Virus record (IMG/VR): IMGVR_UViG_3300007511_000001
Span: 62,001-126,000 of that record
Direction: 5' to 3' (one strand)
From: a virus
DNA: 64,000 nt
Every line of letters starts with the position of its first letter. Position 1 is the stretch's first letter. Of the stretch, positions 51,629 to 58,343 are shown piece after piece. The notes beneath the pieces are model-generated. The model was not told the origin of the DNA and did not search any database. It was given only the letters and a program-made list of their open reading frames with translations. Made by a program: the position numbers and the translations under genes.

Positions 51629-51651
51629 TTTATTCCTTTTTGTTAAACGAA

Positions 51652-51725
51652 TGCGCCCAGGAGGAATCGAACCTCCGACCGACGGATTAAAAGTCCGCTA
51701 CTCTACCTAGCTGAGTTATGGACGC
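51652..51725 (-). tRNA. tRNA-Lys (TTT)
   Basis: Acceptor GCGTCCA/TGGGCGC, anticodon arm GCGGA-CTTTTAA-TCCGT, T arm GGAGG/CCTCC, A73. This is the classic target of anticodon nucleases such as PrrC, relevant to the phage RNA-repair genes. Confidence 0.93.
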
Positions 51726-51739
51726 TAATATGTTATTTT

Positions 51740-52021
51740 TTATTTATCTTCTAAAAATAACATAAATAGTAGTTTTAGTTCTCCTACCGTTTTCCAGGTT
51801 TTACCTTCCCCAAGTTGTACTCCATCAAAACTATCCTCCTCTGAGAATAAATAGTGACCATTTCCAAAATCATACTCATAGTAATGGAGCTTCGGTTCGT
51901 TTTTTTCTCTTGGGATATCAACCCGTACAAACTCAAAATCAATAAATGTTTGTTCCGTTATAGGAGTTTCATCCATAAACGGCATTAGGTCTTCAATCGC
52001 TATTGTCTTTATCTTCGTCAT
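51740..52021 (-). CDS. Small acidic hypothetical protein
   Basis: 93 residues, acidic, beta-rich (HYYEYDFGNGHYLFSEEDSF). Overlaps the 3' end of the AbrB-like gene by 29 nt. Function unknown. Confidence 0.6.
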   Translation of the reverse strand: MTKIKTIAIEDLMPFMDETPITEQTFIDFEFVRVDIPREKNEPKLHYYEYDFGNGHYLFSEEDSFDGVQLGEGKTWKTVGELKLLFMLFLEDK

Positions 52022-52265
52022 CGAACTTCTCCTTGTGTTTAGTAAGGTTAGATACTACTATTCCATCGTGTTCGAAGGTGTCTTCGCACACATCACTGAA
52101 TTCAAATCTAAGCTCGTCACCTTCTTTCCACCCAAGTTTTTGTATTAACTCATCAGGTAATAACACATAACCATCTAAAGTGATTGTGGTTTTATATATT
52201 TTATTACCTAACACATTCTCAACACCTTCAAGTGTCTCTTTCATTTCTTCTTTTACTCTACTCAT
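51993..52265 (-). CDS. AbrB/MazE-like DNA-binding protein
   Basis: 90 residues. TTITLDGYVLLPDELIQKLGWKEGDELRFE is a swapped-hairpin AbrB/MazE-type motif. Acidic C-terminal tail. Could be a transcription factor or an antitoxin-like protein; the following gene is not an obvious toxin. Confidence 0.65.
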   Translation of the reverse strand: MSRVKEEMKETLEGVENVLGNKIYKTTITLDGYVLLPDELIQKLGWKEGDELRFEFSDVCEDTFEHDGIVVSNLTKHKEKFDDEDKDNSD

Positions 52266-52289
52266 TTTATCTCCTTTTATTTAGAATAG

Positions 52290-52362
52290 TGGAGGATGAG
52301 GTAGTCGAAACCCCGTCTGCTGGGTGCAAGCCAACTATTTTGACCACTTAAATTAATCCCCC
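52290..52362 (-). tRNA. tRNA-Ala (TGC)
   Basis: Acceptor GGGGGAT/ATCCTCC, D arm ATTT/AAAT, anticodon arm GTTGG-CTTGCAC-CCAGC, A73. The T stem ends in T53-A61 instead of G-C. Confidence 0.85.
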
Positions 52363-52466
52363 GTTGATTCCTCTTTCTTTTTTAGACGGTATTTGTCTAT
52401 GGCATGCTTTTTCCAGTTAAGATACATCTGCTAACAAAATAATCAACTGATTATTTACTCAATTTT

Positions 52467-52688
52467 TCAACCACCGGAAGTACATTCTTTAGGTGGTTTA
52501 TCTTTATTTTTGTAGTCTGTTGCGTAGAAGCCAGAACCTTTAAGAATAGGGCTTCCACCAGCTTTCATAATCCGTTCAGGCCTTCCAGCGTTACACTCTG
52601 GACATCTATCCGGAGGCGACATGTCCATTCCTTGGAATACATCGAATTTGTGTTCGCACTTACTACATTTAAATGTATATGTTGGCAT
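52467..52688 (-). CDS. FmdB-like zinc-ribbon protein
   Basis: 73 residues: PTYTFKCSKCEHKFDVFQ and CPECN give two CxxC knuckles as in FmdB-type putative regulatory proteins, followed by a Gly-rich end. Probably a small zinc-binding regulator. Confidence 0.8.
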   Translation of the reverse strand: MPTYTFKCSKCEHKFDVFQGMDMSPPDRCPECNAGRPERIMKAGGSPILKGSGFYATDYKNKDKPPKECTSGG

Positions 52689-52719
52689 ATTACTCCTTAT
52701 ATATTATAAACTAATTAAG

Positions 52720-52832
52720 AGCCCGCAGCGAGACTCGAACTCGCAACCTAGGGAGTATACACCTCCGGCTGCGATGCATGGGTTGTGTACGTTAATAAGA
52801 CTCCCCTGTTCTACCAATTGAACTATACGGGC
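52720..52832 (-). tRNA. tRNA-like gene with 40-nt insertion (113 nt)
   Basis: Acceptor GCCCGTA/TGCGGGC, U8-A9, D arm GTTC-AATTGGTA-GAAC and T arm GCGAG-TTCGAGT-CTCGC are all canonical. GGGGA/TCCCT occupies the anticodon-stem position, but the loop is 47 nt instead of 7. A second reading puts an arm GGAG-GTGTATA-CTCC (anticodon GTA, Tyr) next to a 40-nt insertion. Base 73 is T, as in glycine or cysteine tRNAs. Amino acid unassigned. Confidence 0.65.
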
Positions 52833-52837
52833 AAAAG

Positions 52838-53011
52838 GGCAAACGACGAGATTCGAACTCGCACTTTTTAAGCGGTCTGTTACCCGCAGGGACCCGCATA
52901 TGGGACTTAAATTCCTTAACCGCTTTCCTTCAGCTAAGACTTGCCACCTATAAGCTTTCTGCGAACGCATAGCTTATTCTATTCACTCTGCCAATTTAAG
53001 TTACGTTTGCC
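52838..53011 (-). tRNA. tRNA-like gene with very long insertion (174 nt)
   Basis: Eight-bp acceptor GGCAAACG/CGTTTGCC, U8-A9, D arm ACTT-AAATTGGCA-GAGT and T arm GCGAG-TTCGAAT-CTCGT. Between D and T arms lie about 120 nt containing a 7-bp helix AAGCGGT/ACCGCTT and an ATAAGC/GCTTAT hairpin. No unambiguous anticodon arm was found. Confidence 0.5.
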
Positions 53012-53015
53012 ATAA

Positions 53016-53134
53016 AAGGGACAGAAGGACTCGAACCCACATTCTCCAGAAAGCGGTACTCATACTATAGACGGGCCCGCCCATGGTCAGCAGAGTCCTA
53101 CCCTCCGGTGTTTTACCAATTAAACTACATCCCT
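53016..53134 (-). tRNA. tRNA-like gene with 53-nt anticodon loop (119 nt)
   Basis: Acceptor AGGGATG/TGTCCCT, U8-A9, D arm GTTT-AATTGGTA-AAAC, anticodon stem CCGGA/TCTGG, 5-nt variable loop AGAAT and T arm GTGGG-TTCGAGT-CCTTC. Everything but the anticodon loop has normal length; the loop is 53 nt and partly self-pairs (ACTC/GAGT). No U33-flanked anticodon is evident. Intron-like insertion or a non-translational tRNA mimic. Confidence 0.6.
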
Positions 53135-53136
53135 GC

Positions 53137-53161
53137 GAATTGTAGCACGCAGCTACAATTC
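53137..53161. other. Perfect 10-bp hairpin in a 200-nt spacer
   Basis: GAATTGTAGC/GCTACAATTC around ACGCA, directly next to the tRNA-like gene. The remaining spacer to 53339 holds AAAGACG/CGTCTTT (53186-53236 region) around a GGTAGGA/TCCTTACC hairpin. No gene is seen. Confidence 0.5.
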
Positions 53162-53339
53162 ATCAACCAGTGTGCTTTTACGCCAAAGACGGTAGGAAGA
53201 CGCTCCTTACCCGCGGACCTCACTACGTCTTTTTCCTAGGAGGCTGCTTTTAACATACCGCTACATCACAGAGTTGCTATGCATATGTGTGTCGTCACTC
53301 TTTAAATGTGGCTGCTTCTAAGCCAACATCCTGGTTGAT

Positions 53340-53711
53340 TTAATAATGACGTTTTCTGTGGCAGTTAGCACAAAGAAGAATACATTTATCTAATTCTTTT
53401 TTGATAGATTCTAGGCTTTTAGAAGTTTTACTTATAGTAAAATCCTTATCTCCTTTTATATGATGAAAATCATATATTGCTTTATTTTTATCTCGGGTGC
53501 CGCAGTCTTGACATTTACCGCCAAGATATTCAACTGCCTGTGTTTTTATAAGTTTTCGTCTTTTGCTCCCATACTCTAAACGACATGTTTTACAATAAGA
53601 ATCTAAATATTTCCATATTTGTCCATTTTTACCGCGTTGTTGTTGAGAATAGAAGGATGCACTGGGTTTTTTCTGCTTACATTTTTTGCAGGTTTTTTCT
53701 TTTTTAATCAT
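53340..53711 (-). CDS. HNH endonuclease
   Basis: 123 residues: zinc knuckles CKKCKQKKP and CKTCR, CQDCG, then YDFHHIKGDKDFTISK and CILLCANCHRKRHY forming the HNH motif. Basic throughout. Its ATG is about where transcription from the promoter at 53717-53745 would start, so the mRNA might be leaderless. Placed among tRNA genes like the other HNH gene. Confidence 0.88.
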   Translation of the reverse strand: MIKKEKTCKKCKQKKPSASFYSQQQRGKNGQIWKYLDSYCKTCRLEYGSKRRKLIKTQAVEYLGGKCQDCGTRDKNKAIYDFHHIKGDKDFTISKTSKSLESIKKELDKCILLCANCHRKRHY

Positions 53712-53716
53712 ACATT

Positions 53717-53745
53717 AATATAGCACATTAATGAGTGATTGTCAA
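53717..53745 (-). promoter_or_regulatory. Near-consensus sigma70 promoter inside the tRNA array
   Basis: Minus strand TTGACA (53745-53740), 17-bp spacer, TATATT (53722-53717). Start expected near 53710, at the HNH ATG; it would also transcribe the tRNA-like genes that follow. Confidence 0.75.
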
Positions 53746-53753
53746 GCTTTGAA

Positions 53754-53830
53754 TCCGGCTGGAAGGAATCGAACCTCCGAAATTTCCTGGTCCCAAACCA
53801 GGCGCCCTAACCTGACTAGGCTACAGCCGG
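53754..53830 (-). tRNA. tRNA-Pro (TGG)
   Basis: Acceptor CCGGCTG/CAGCCGG, D arm GCCT/GGGC, anticodon arm CCTGG-TTTGGGA-CCAGG, T arm GGAGG/CCTTC, A73. Confidence 0.93.
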
Positions 53831-53868
53831 AAAATACCCCTAACCTAAACGGTTAAGACTATTTTTAC

Positions 53869-54258
53869 TTATTCCACAATTTTTGCTTTAAGCTCTTCAT
53901 AGGTGAGATTATGATATGAACGCTGGTGTGTCACAGGATCGACCACGACGAATACTATTTTATTTATTTTACATATTTCTTTTTTAGTGGTCATGTTACG
54001 AACCATACATTCGATGGTAATCGAGCTATTACCCACCTCGACGAGATCACATCCAATTTCGATAAGATCGCCCTTACTTGCGGGTGACACAAAGTCTACT
54101 TCAGATATGTACTTAGTGACAATAGAGTTAATGCCTGTTTTTGACATTACCCACACAGCCGCTTCCTCGTCAAGCCAGCTTAATAACCGACCGCCGAATA
54201 GTGTTTCGTGACTATTCAAGTCACCTGGCTTAATTAAATGCACCGAACGATATTCCAT
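53869..54258 (-). CDS. Acyl-CoA thioesterase-like hotdog protein
   Basis: 129 residues: VHLIKPGDLNSHETLFGGRLLSWLDEEAAVWV is the acyl-CoA thioesterase (YciA/BFIT-type) signature, with the catalytic Asp in LDEEAA, followed by VDFVSPASKGDLIEI. It would hydrolyse acyl-CoA. Metabolic thioesterases are unusual in phages; a link to membrane or signalling lipids is speculative. 1-nt overlap with the ligase gene. Confidence 0.85.
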   Translation of the reverse strand: MEYRSVHLIKPGDLNSHETLFGGRLLSWLDEEAAVWVMSKTGINSIVTKYISEVDFVSPASKGDLIEIGCDLVEVGNSSITIECMVRNMTTKKEICKINKIVFVVVDPVTHQRSYHNLTYEELKAKIVE

Positions 54259-55544
54259 TAATCCGTCCTTTCGCCTTCTTCGTGAACGCGTTTTAGTGTT
54301 GGGAATCTTAATGAGGGTTTACCTGTTTTCGCATCTTTACATTCTTCAAAATATTTAACCGTTATTTGTTTTCCAATAAGCTGCTCTGGGTGATAATAGT
54401 ATTGTACACGTTGGTCATGAGACCAACCGGACCCTACCCCTACTTCGTTTTCTTTGTACATAATAATAGCCTTTGTCATACAAAGAATTTCTTCTTCGAG
54501 CCCAGATTGCTGGCTTATAATACGGAATGGCCCTGTTTCTACACTAACGACTTTAAATTCATCATCTTTAAATTTCTTTAGTTTAAGAAGTTCATCTGTT
54601 CTCTTACCTTTATAGGCAACATTTTTTCTGATCATGATGCCTTCCCAGCCAGACTCTTCGGCTTTATCCGTAAGCTCTTTAAGATGATTTTCATCTTTGA
54701 TAAGCTCGTGATTAACTATTTTTATTTTTTTATTATTTAATACTTTTACCAACTTATCGTGCCGTTGAACAAGAGTATCTGTAGATGCCGCGTTATCAAA
54801 ATCCTCTGTACTTAACATATCGAATACCAGGAATTCTGGATTAGGGATAGTGTAATCTTTTTTACGAACCAGTTTTACAATGGAAGAAAAATCTTCATCT
54901 CCATTTTCGTCAACCATGCAAAGTTCTCCATCTAAAACACAGTTTTTAAGCCCAAGCTCTTTTATCTCTTCAGCAAGTTTACCAAGAGTTGTAAAAGGTT
55001 TACCAGTACGAGAATAGAACAAAGTGTTTCCTCCAGCGTCTATTTTAGCTATACACCGTACTCCGTCCAGTTTGCGGGAAGCATACCACCCATTTTTGTA
55101 ATCTACCTTTTTCTTATGTTCCTCATATACTTTAGCAAGAGTTACTTTAAACTCTTTAATAGTATTTGGCCATACCTGGTTAATTTGCTTAATACCTAAT
55201 CTAACCTTTAGATTTTTATCTAATATCATGTGGACTATATCGCCATATCCGTTGCAGCTTGCACAATAATCATTTATAGTGCGATGAGCTTCATGACCAC
55301 TTAATCTGCCACTTGCTAAATCATCCAACATTGCTGTTAGACTAACATAGCTATTTTCTGGGGTGTCTTTTATGTTAAGCTTTAGCAAATTTGCTGAAGT
55401 TATACCAAACTGTTTGTCTGGATTATGCGCGTACTCAAAGTATGTTTTTGTATCTGGATACTTAGCTAATATTTTCTTCTTTTCGGTCATCGAATTAGTT
55501 GTATTTAATTCATCTAGACATGTTTTTAATAATTTTAAACTCAT
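54258..55544 (-). CDS. ATP-dependent DNA ligase
   Basis: 428 residues. Adenylation motif KLDG with K158 (SRKLDGVRC), LDGELCM (motif III), EGIMIRK (motif IV) and LLKLKKF (motif V), then an OB domain. The ~150-residue N-terminal region is helical with a CxxC (CASCNGYGD), perhaps zinc-binding. Seals nicks during replication. Second ligase of the DNA type in this window. Confidence 0.93.
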   Translation of the reverse strand: MSLKLLKTCLDELNTTNSMTEKKKILAKYPDTKTYFEYAHNPDKQFGITSANLLKLNIKDTPENSYVSLTAMLDDLASGRLSGHEAHRTINDYCASCNGYGDIVHMILDKNLKVRLGIKQINQVWPNTIKEFKVTLAKVYEEHKKKVDYKNGWYASRKLDGVRCIAKIDAGGNTLFYSRTGKPFTTLGKLAEEIKELGLKNCVLDGELCMVDENGDEDFSSIVKLVRKKDYTIPNPEFLVFDMLSTEDFDNAASTDTLVQRHDKLVKVLNNKKIKIVNHELIKDENHLKELTDKAEESGWEGIMIRKNVAYKGKRTDELLKLKKFKDDEFKVVSVETGPFRIISQQSGLEEEILCMTKAIIMYKENEVGVGSGWSHDQRVQYYYHPEQLIGKQITVKYFEECKDAKTGKPSLRFPTLKRVHEEGERTD

Positions 55545-55550
55545 AGGTTC

Positions 55551-55754
55551 CTATATCATAAGGTTATTTTGTATCTTTGTTAATAATTGTAAGTATATGC
55601 AATCATTTTTATGTTTCACCTCGTCTGCATCAAATGCTGTTGCAAAACAATGCTTACAAAATTTTTCTGGTCTTCTATCATCATAGGTGATTGATACTTC
55701 CTCTATTAGTAAAAATCTTTCCATCTCTTCTAACAGCTCTCTTGATATTTGCAT
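55551..55754 (-). CDS. Small Cys/His protein
   Basis: 67 residues: helical start (SRELLEEMERFLLIEEV) and a Cys-x2-Cys...His...Cys pattern (CKHCFATAF, HKNDCIYL) suggesting one zinc site. Sits between DNA ligase and RNA ligase genes. Function unknown. Confidence 0.65.
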   Translation of the reverse strand: MQISRELLEEMERFLLIEEVSITYDDRRPEKFCKHCFATAFDADEVKHKNDCIYLQLLTKIQNNLMI

Positions 55755-56426
55755 TTATACTCCTAACTTATTTATTTTTCTTGGGTCCCACTTGGTCATC
55801 CAGTGAACCCCATCTTCATTTATCTCTTTTACAAACTCTGGGCGAACTATTTTGCCCTTCATTTGTTTACGATAGTTCTTGACAACTATCCCTTCGCGCT
55901 CGTGATCTGTGCTGTAAGCAGATGGCCCTTCTACCAGGTCTTCTATCTCGGTAATAGAATCAACATAGCCCTCATAAAGCAAAGGCACCAGTTTAATTCC
56001 CAGTTCAAAACAGATTAGTTGTTTATCGTCCCTGTTTACAAATTTGCCCTCTTGGAAAATATCTATACAGATAAACCAGTCAGGAAGATTATCATAGTAT
56101 ATATGATGAGTAGCCCACATAAATTCGCCATAGATAATTGTATTCTTTGGCATGTAATACGTCAGGGCTCCCCACCGCTCATTAGCCCACGCTTTCAATC
56201 GACCAAATTGTGGATGTTCTCCCTCGTCTACAAGTGAGCCGCGTTTTTGTAAACGAAAACCGTCTTTGGTAGCGATAATGCCAACGTTAGCACCATCTAT
56301 TTTTTCTTCTACCGTTAAGTAACCGTTAAGAAGTTGTTTAACTTCTTTCTTGCTTAGCTTTCTTTTACCTGAAACATTGTATTTATTTGTAGGTATTCGA
56401 AAAGTTTTTTCGTATTTTCTAAACAT
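55755..56426 (-). CDS. Rnl2-family RNA ligase
   Basis: 223 residues with VEEKIDGANVGI (K42, the RNA-ligase KxDGxN motif), IIYGEFMW, DIFQEGKFV, EREGIVVKN and GKIVRPEF. The order matches T4 Rnl2-like ligases, lacking a large C-terminal domain. It would seal 3'-OH/5'-P RNA nicks, such as cleaved tRNA. AAAGGAGA-type site upstream. Confidence 0.9.
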   Translation of the reverse strand: MFRKYEKTFRIPTNKYNVSGKRKLSKKEVKQLLNGYLTVEEKIDGANVGIIATKDGFRLQKRGSLVDEGEHPQFGRLKAWANERWGALTYYMPKNTIIYGEFMWATHHIYYDNLPDWFICIDIFQEGKFVNRDDKQLICFELGIKLVPLLYEGYVDSITEIEDLVEGPSAYSTDHEREGIVVKNYRKQMKGKIVRPEFVKEINEDGVHWMTKWDPRKINKLGV

Positions 56427-56457
56427 GACATCTCCTTTAAACTAAAAAAATAAACAA

Positions 56458-56530
56458 CGCCATCCCTAGGAATTGAACCTAGAACCACCTGATTAACAGT
56501 CAGGCACTCTGCCAATTGAGTTAGAATGGC
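56458..56530 (-). tRNA. tRNA-Asn (GTT)
   Basis: Acceptor GCCATTC/GGATGGC, anticodon arm CCTGA-CTGTTAA-TCAGG, T arm CTAGG-TTCAATT-CCTAG, G73. A TATGCTC/GAGCATA hairpin abuts its 5' end. Confidence 0.92.
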
Positions 56531-56640
56531 CTATATGCTCCCTAACAGCGAGCATAGCAGTGTCGTGAGAGGCATTGCTACCTGTGTCTTTCGGGGTTTC
56601 TGGTTTGGAGCAAACTACTACAAACCCTTTTTCGTAATTT

Positions 56641-56680
56641 TTAAAATAAGGGCGGGGCACCTATCCTTGTGCCGCCGCCC
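56641..56680 (-). terminator. Strong rho-independent terminator in the tRNA array
   Basis: GGGCGG(C)GGCAC pairs with GTGCC-CCGCCC around an 8-nt loop on the minus strand, followed by TTATTTTAA. It ends transcription coming from the right, so tRNA-Asn and onward need another start. Confidence 0.8.
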
Positions 56681-56717
56681 AGAACATTTTTTATCTTTAT
56701 TCAATTATGTAAATTGT

Positions 56718-56831
56718 ACAGATTATAAGTCTGTTGCACTATGCGTGCTAAAGATGTAGTCTTCCACTATCGCTTTCCATGCCTATTCGTTTTAGTCTAA
56801 TACTTCTGCTCTGCCACTGAGCTAATTCGCC
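56718..56831 (-). tRNA. tRNA-like 5' half with detached anticodon arm
   Basis: Reading leftward: acceptor strand GGCGAAT (56831-56825), U8-A9, D arm GCTC-AGTGGCA-GAGC, about 70 nt of extra sequence with a GCAC/GTGC hairpin, then a perfect anticodon arm ACAGA-CTTATAA-TCTGT (UAU) at 56734-56718. No T arm follows. The matching acceptor strand ATTCGCC with T arm lies upstream at 56915-56938, i.e. in permuted order. Confidence 0.45.
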
Positions 56832-56837
56832 ATCAGT

Positions 56838-56908
56838 GGCACTATAGGTTTGCCATTGCTGCCCAGTTATGAGCTGGGTGTACGCAGTTTAGGTTGCGCT
56901 ATAATGCC
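56838..56908 (-). ncRNA. T-armless tRNA-like element with CAU anticodon arm
   Basis: GGCATTATAG (56908-56899) pairs with CTATAGTGCC (56847-56838), 10 bp with one G-U. Inside are CGCA-8nt-TGCG and CCCAG-CTCATAA-CTGGG, an ideal CAU anticodon arm. No T arm. It lies exactly between the 3' and 5' halves of the permuted tRNA-like locus. Confidence 0.5.
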
Positions 56909-56914
56909 TTTGGA

Positions 56915-57003
56915 GGCGAATATGGGGATCGAACCCATGCGCGAAGGGGTTTTACGAATATCATGTACTCGCATGAAACAGTTTCATGACCGTTAAACTA
57001 TAC
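56915..57003 (-). tRNA. tRNA-like 3' half with T arm
   Basis: Contains T arm ATGGG-TTCGATC-CCCAT and acceptor strand ATTCGCC followed by TCC. Its upstream part (from ~57003) has a D-arm-like GTTT/AAAC and a CATGAAAC/TTTCATG hairpin, but its own 5' strand CGCCGTA does not pair with ATTCGCC. The only good partner, GGCGAAT, lies downstream at 56831. Confidence 0.45.
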
Positions 57004-57129
57004 GGCGAAACACTAATCATTAAGCTGACCCATACACTACCTTCTTTAACGTCCGGTCGTATGGTTGTGATTCTAAAGCTGAGGCTACCGTATATTAAGG
57101 CGATCGCTTTTATATTCTATATAATGCGA

Positions 57130-57873
57130 TCATCCTTTATTGATGAAATTGAAAATCTTGGAACCGATTTTAACGTCTTGAGCGATGACTTGGTTGGCCT
57201 TTACTCGTGCTTTCTTGACGGCTCTGATAAGAGAGTCAATACGTCCTAGACGTTCAGATTTTTCTCCAGGAGTAAGTCTGGCAGAATTGTAAATCGTTTC
57301 GTAAGAACCGACTTGTTCTTCCTTTACAACAAGTTGTACCTGTGCAGGATGCTCCTTAGTTGCGGGAGCTAATTCAATCGGAACTTGTTTCTTAACTACA
57401 CGAAAACGTACTTCAGGATCAGTTTTCATGAAGCCAGAACCGGCACCGGTGTCTTTTTTCCAGACTCGAGCGGGATCCAGTGTAGGAATCGCTTTGTACA
57501 TGGCACGAATTTCCATGAGCTGGGTTTCCAGGGCCAGCAACGAGGTAGCAGAAAGCTCCACTTCATCGTTACCGATTTTGACAGCCGACTTAGCCGAGCC
57601 AGAACTATTAGTCATCTCTTTGGAAACGATAGCATCCACGCTTTTGGATACTTGCTTGGCTACAAAAGCGAGTTTATCGTCAACAGTTGTGACAATCGCT
57701 TTTTCGTCTTTGGGGATCTGTTCCCCGTCTTCATCCATAGGGCTATAAGTTTTCAGAACCCCGTCGAAATGTTCGGAACGTTTGGTGAACGTTGTGATGC
57801 CCTCACCCAAAGCATTTGTTGCAGAAGATCTCAACGAACCTTCCACGGCTAGCAATTCATGTAATTTACCCAC
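57130..57873 (-). CDS. Conserved hypothetical protein (DUF7873-like)
   Basis: 247 residues, GTG start with AAGGAG upstream. GKLHELLAVEGSLRSSA, VLKTYSPMDEDGEQIPKDEK, LDPARVWKKD and ATKEHPAQVQLVVKEEQVGSYETI match a conserved bacterial/phage family of unknown function known from actinobacteria and their phages (DUF7873-like, from memory). It is GC-richer than neighbours and sits alone within the RNA array. A GATCGC/GCGATC hairpin follows its stop. Confidence 0.7.
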   Translation of the reverse strand: MGKLHELLAVEGSLRSSATNALGEGITTFTKRSEHFDGVLKTYSPMDEDGEQIPKDEKAIVTTVDDKLAFVAKQVSKSVDAIVSKEMTNSSGSAKSAVKIGNDEVELSATSLLALETQLMEIRAMYKAIPTLDPARVWKKDTGAGSGFMKTDPEVRFRVVKKQVPIELAPATKEHPAQVQLVVKEEQVGSYETIYNSARLTPGEKSERLGRIDSLIRAVKKARVKANQVIAQDVKIGSKIFNFINKG

Positions 57874-57967
57874 GTAAATATACTCCTTCTTTGTTAAGAC
57901 TTACACTGATTTGAGTTGTTATATATCAAAGACCTTGTTAATGTTACTCAATAAAACATTAATAAAA

Positions 57968-58042
57968 TAGCAGAGACGGGACTCGAACCCGTGACCTAGA
58001 GGTTATGAACCTCTCGAGCTAAACCAACTGCTCCACTCTGCA
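57968..58042 (-). tRNA. Initiator-type tRNA-Met (CAT)
   Basis: Anticodon loop TTCATAA (CAU). The 1-72 pair is a T-T mismatch, D arm GAGC-AGTTGGTTTA-GCTC and overall sequence resemble bacterial initiator tRNAs, although only two of the three G-C pairs of the anticodon stem are present. T arm CGGG/CCCG, A73. Confidence 0.85.
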
Positions 58043-58064
58043 TATGTAGTTTTACTTTAGCTAT

Positions 58065-58260
58065 TTCTTGGGTCTTCGGGCATCCGTCCCACCGGTACAC
58101 GAAGTGTCTGGTGCGGTCCGTGCCCGTTGAGGGCCCTGAATAGCTAGTGTGAGATTTCCCTGGCTTCCGTCCAGGCACGGAGGCTGCCCGCGTGCCGCTG
58201 CAGTTCCGCGGGGACATGCCGGCTCCGGGCGCGCGAGCTCACAATGCGAAGCATTGACTG
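58065..58260 (-). ncRNA. GC-rich structured RNA region
   Basis: 58081-58260 is about 66% GC by hand count (118/180) in an otherwise AT-rich genome, with no convincing gene. Hairpins include CACC..ACAC-GAA-GTGT..GGTG near 58090-58115 and CCTGG-7nt-CCAGG near 58160-58176; AGCTATT/AATAGCT can pair across ~70 nt. It lies between tmRNA and initiator tRNA. Not matched to RNase P, SRP or 6S RNA. Confidence 0.5.
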
Positions 58261-58320
58261 CTTCGGCAGGACGCTACGTCCTACCCAACTAGAAACCCTT
58301 ATTCAAGGCTCAACTTCTAG
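58242..58320. repeat. Hairpin string with CTAGAA element, copy 3
   Basis: CAATGC-GAA-GCATTG, CTGC-TTCG-GCAG and AGGACG-CTA-CGTCCT follow one another, then CTAGAA (58289-58294), which pairs with TTCTAG (58315-58320) around CCTT-ATTC-AAGG. It resembles the elements at 46440 and 49224. Confidence 0.5.
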
Positions 58321-58343
58321 TCAGTAAAATAATCTAAAACTAG

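Noticed and set aside
52880-52930. Possible ochre-suppressor anticodon (loop ATTTAAG) in the 174-nt tRNA-like gene
   Set aside because: Only three base pairs support the arm and its position does not fit the D and T arms.
57996-58217. 73-codon frame across initiator tRNA and the GC-rich RNA
   Set aside because: It crosses a tRNA, has low-complexity composition and no ribosome site.
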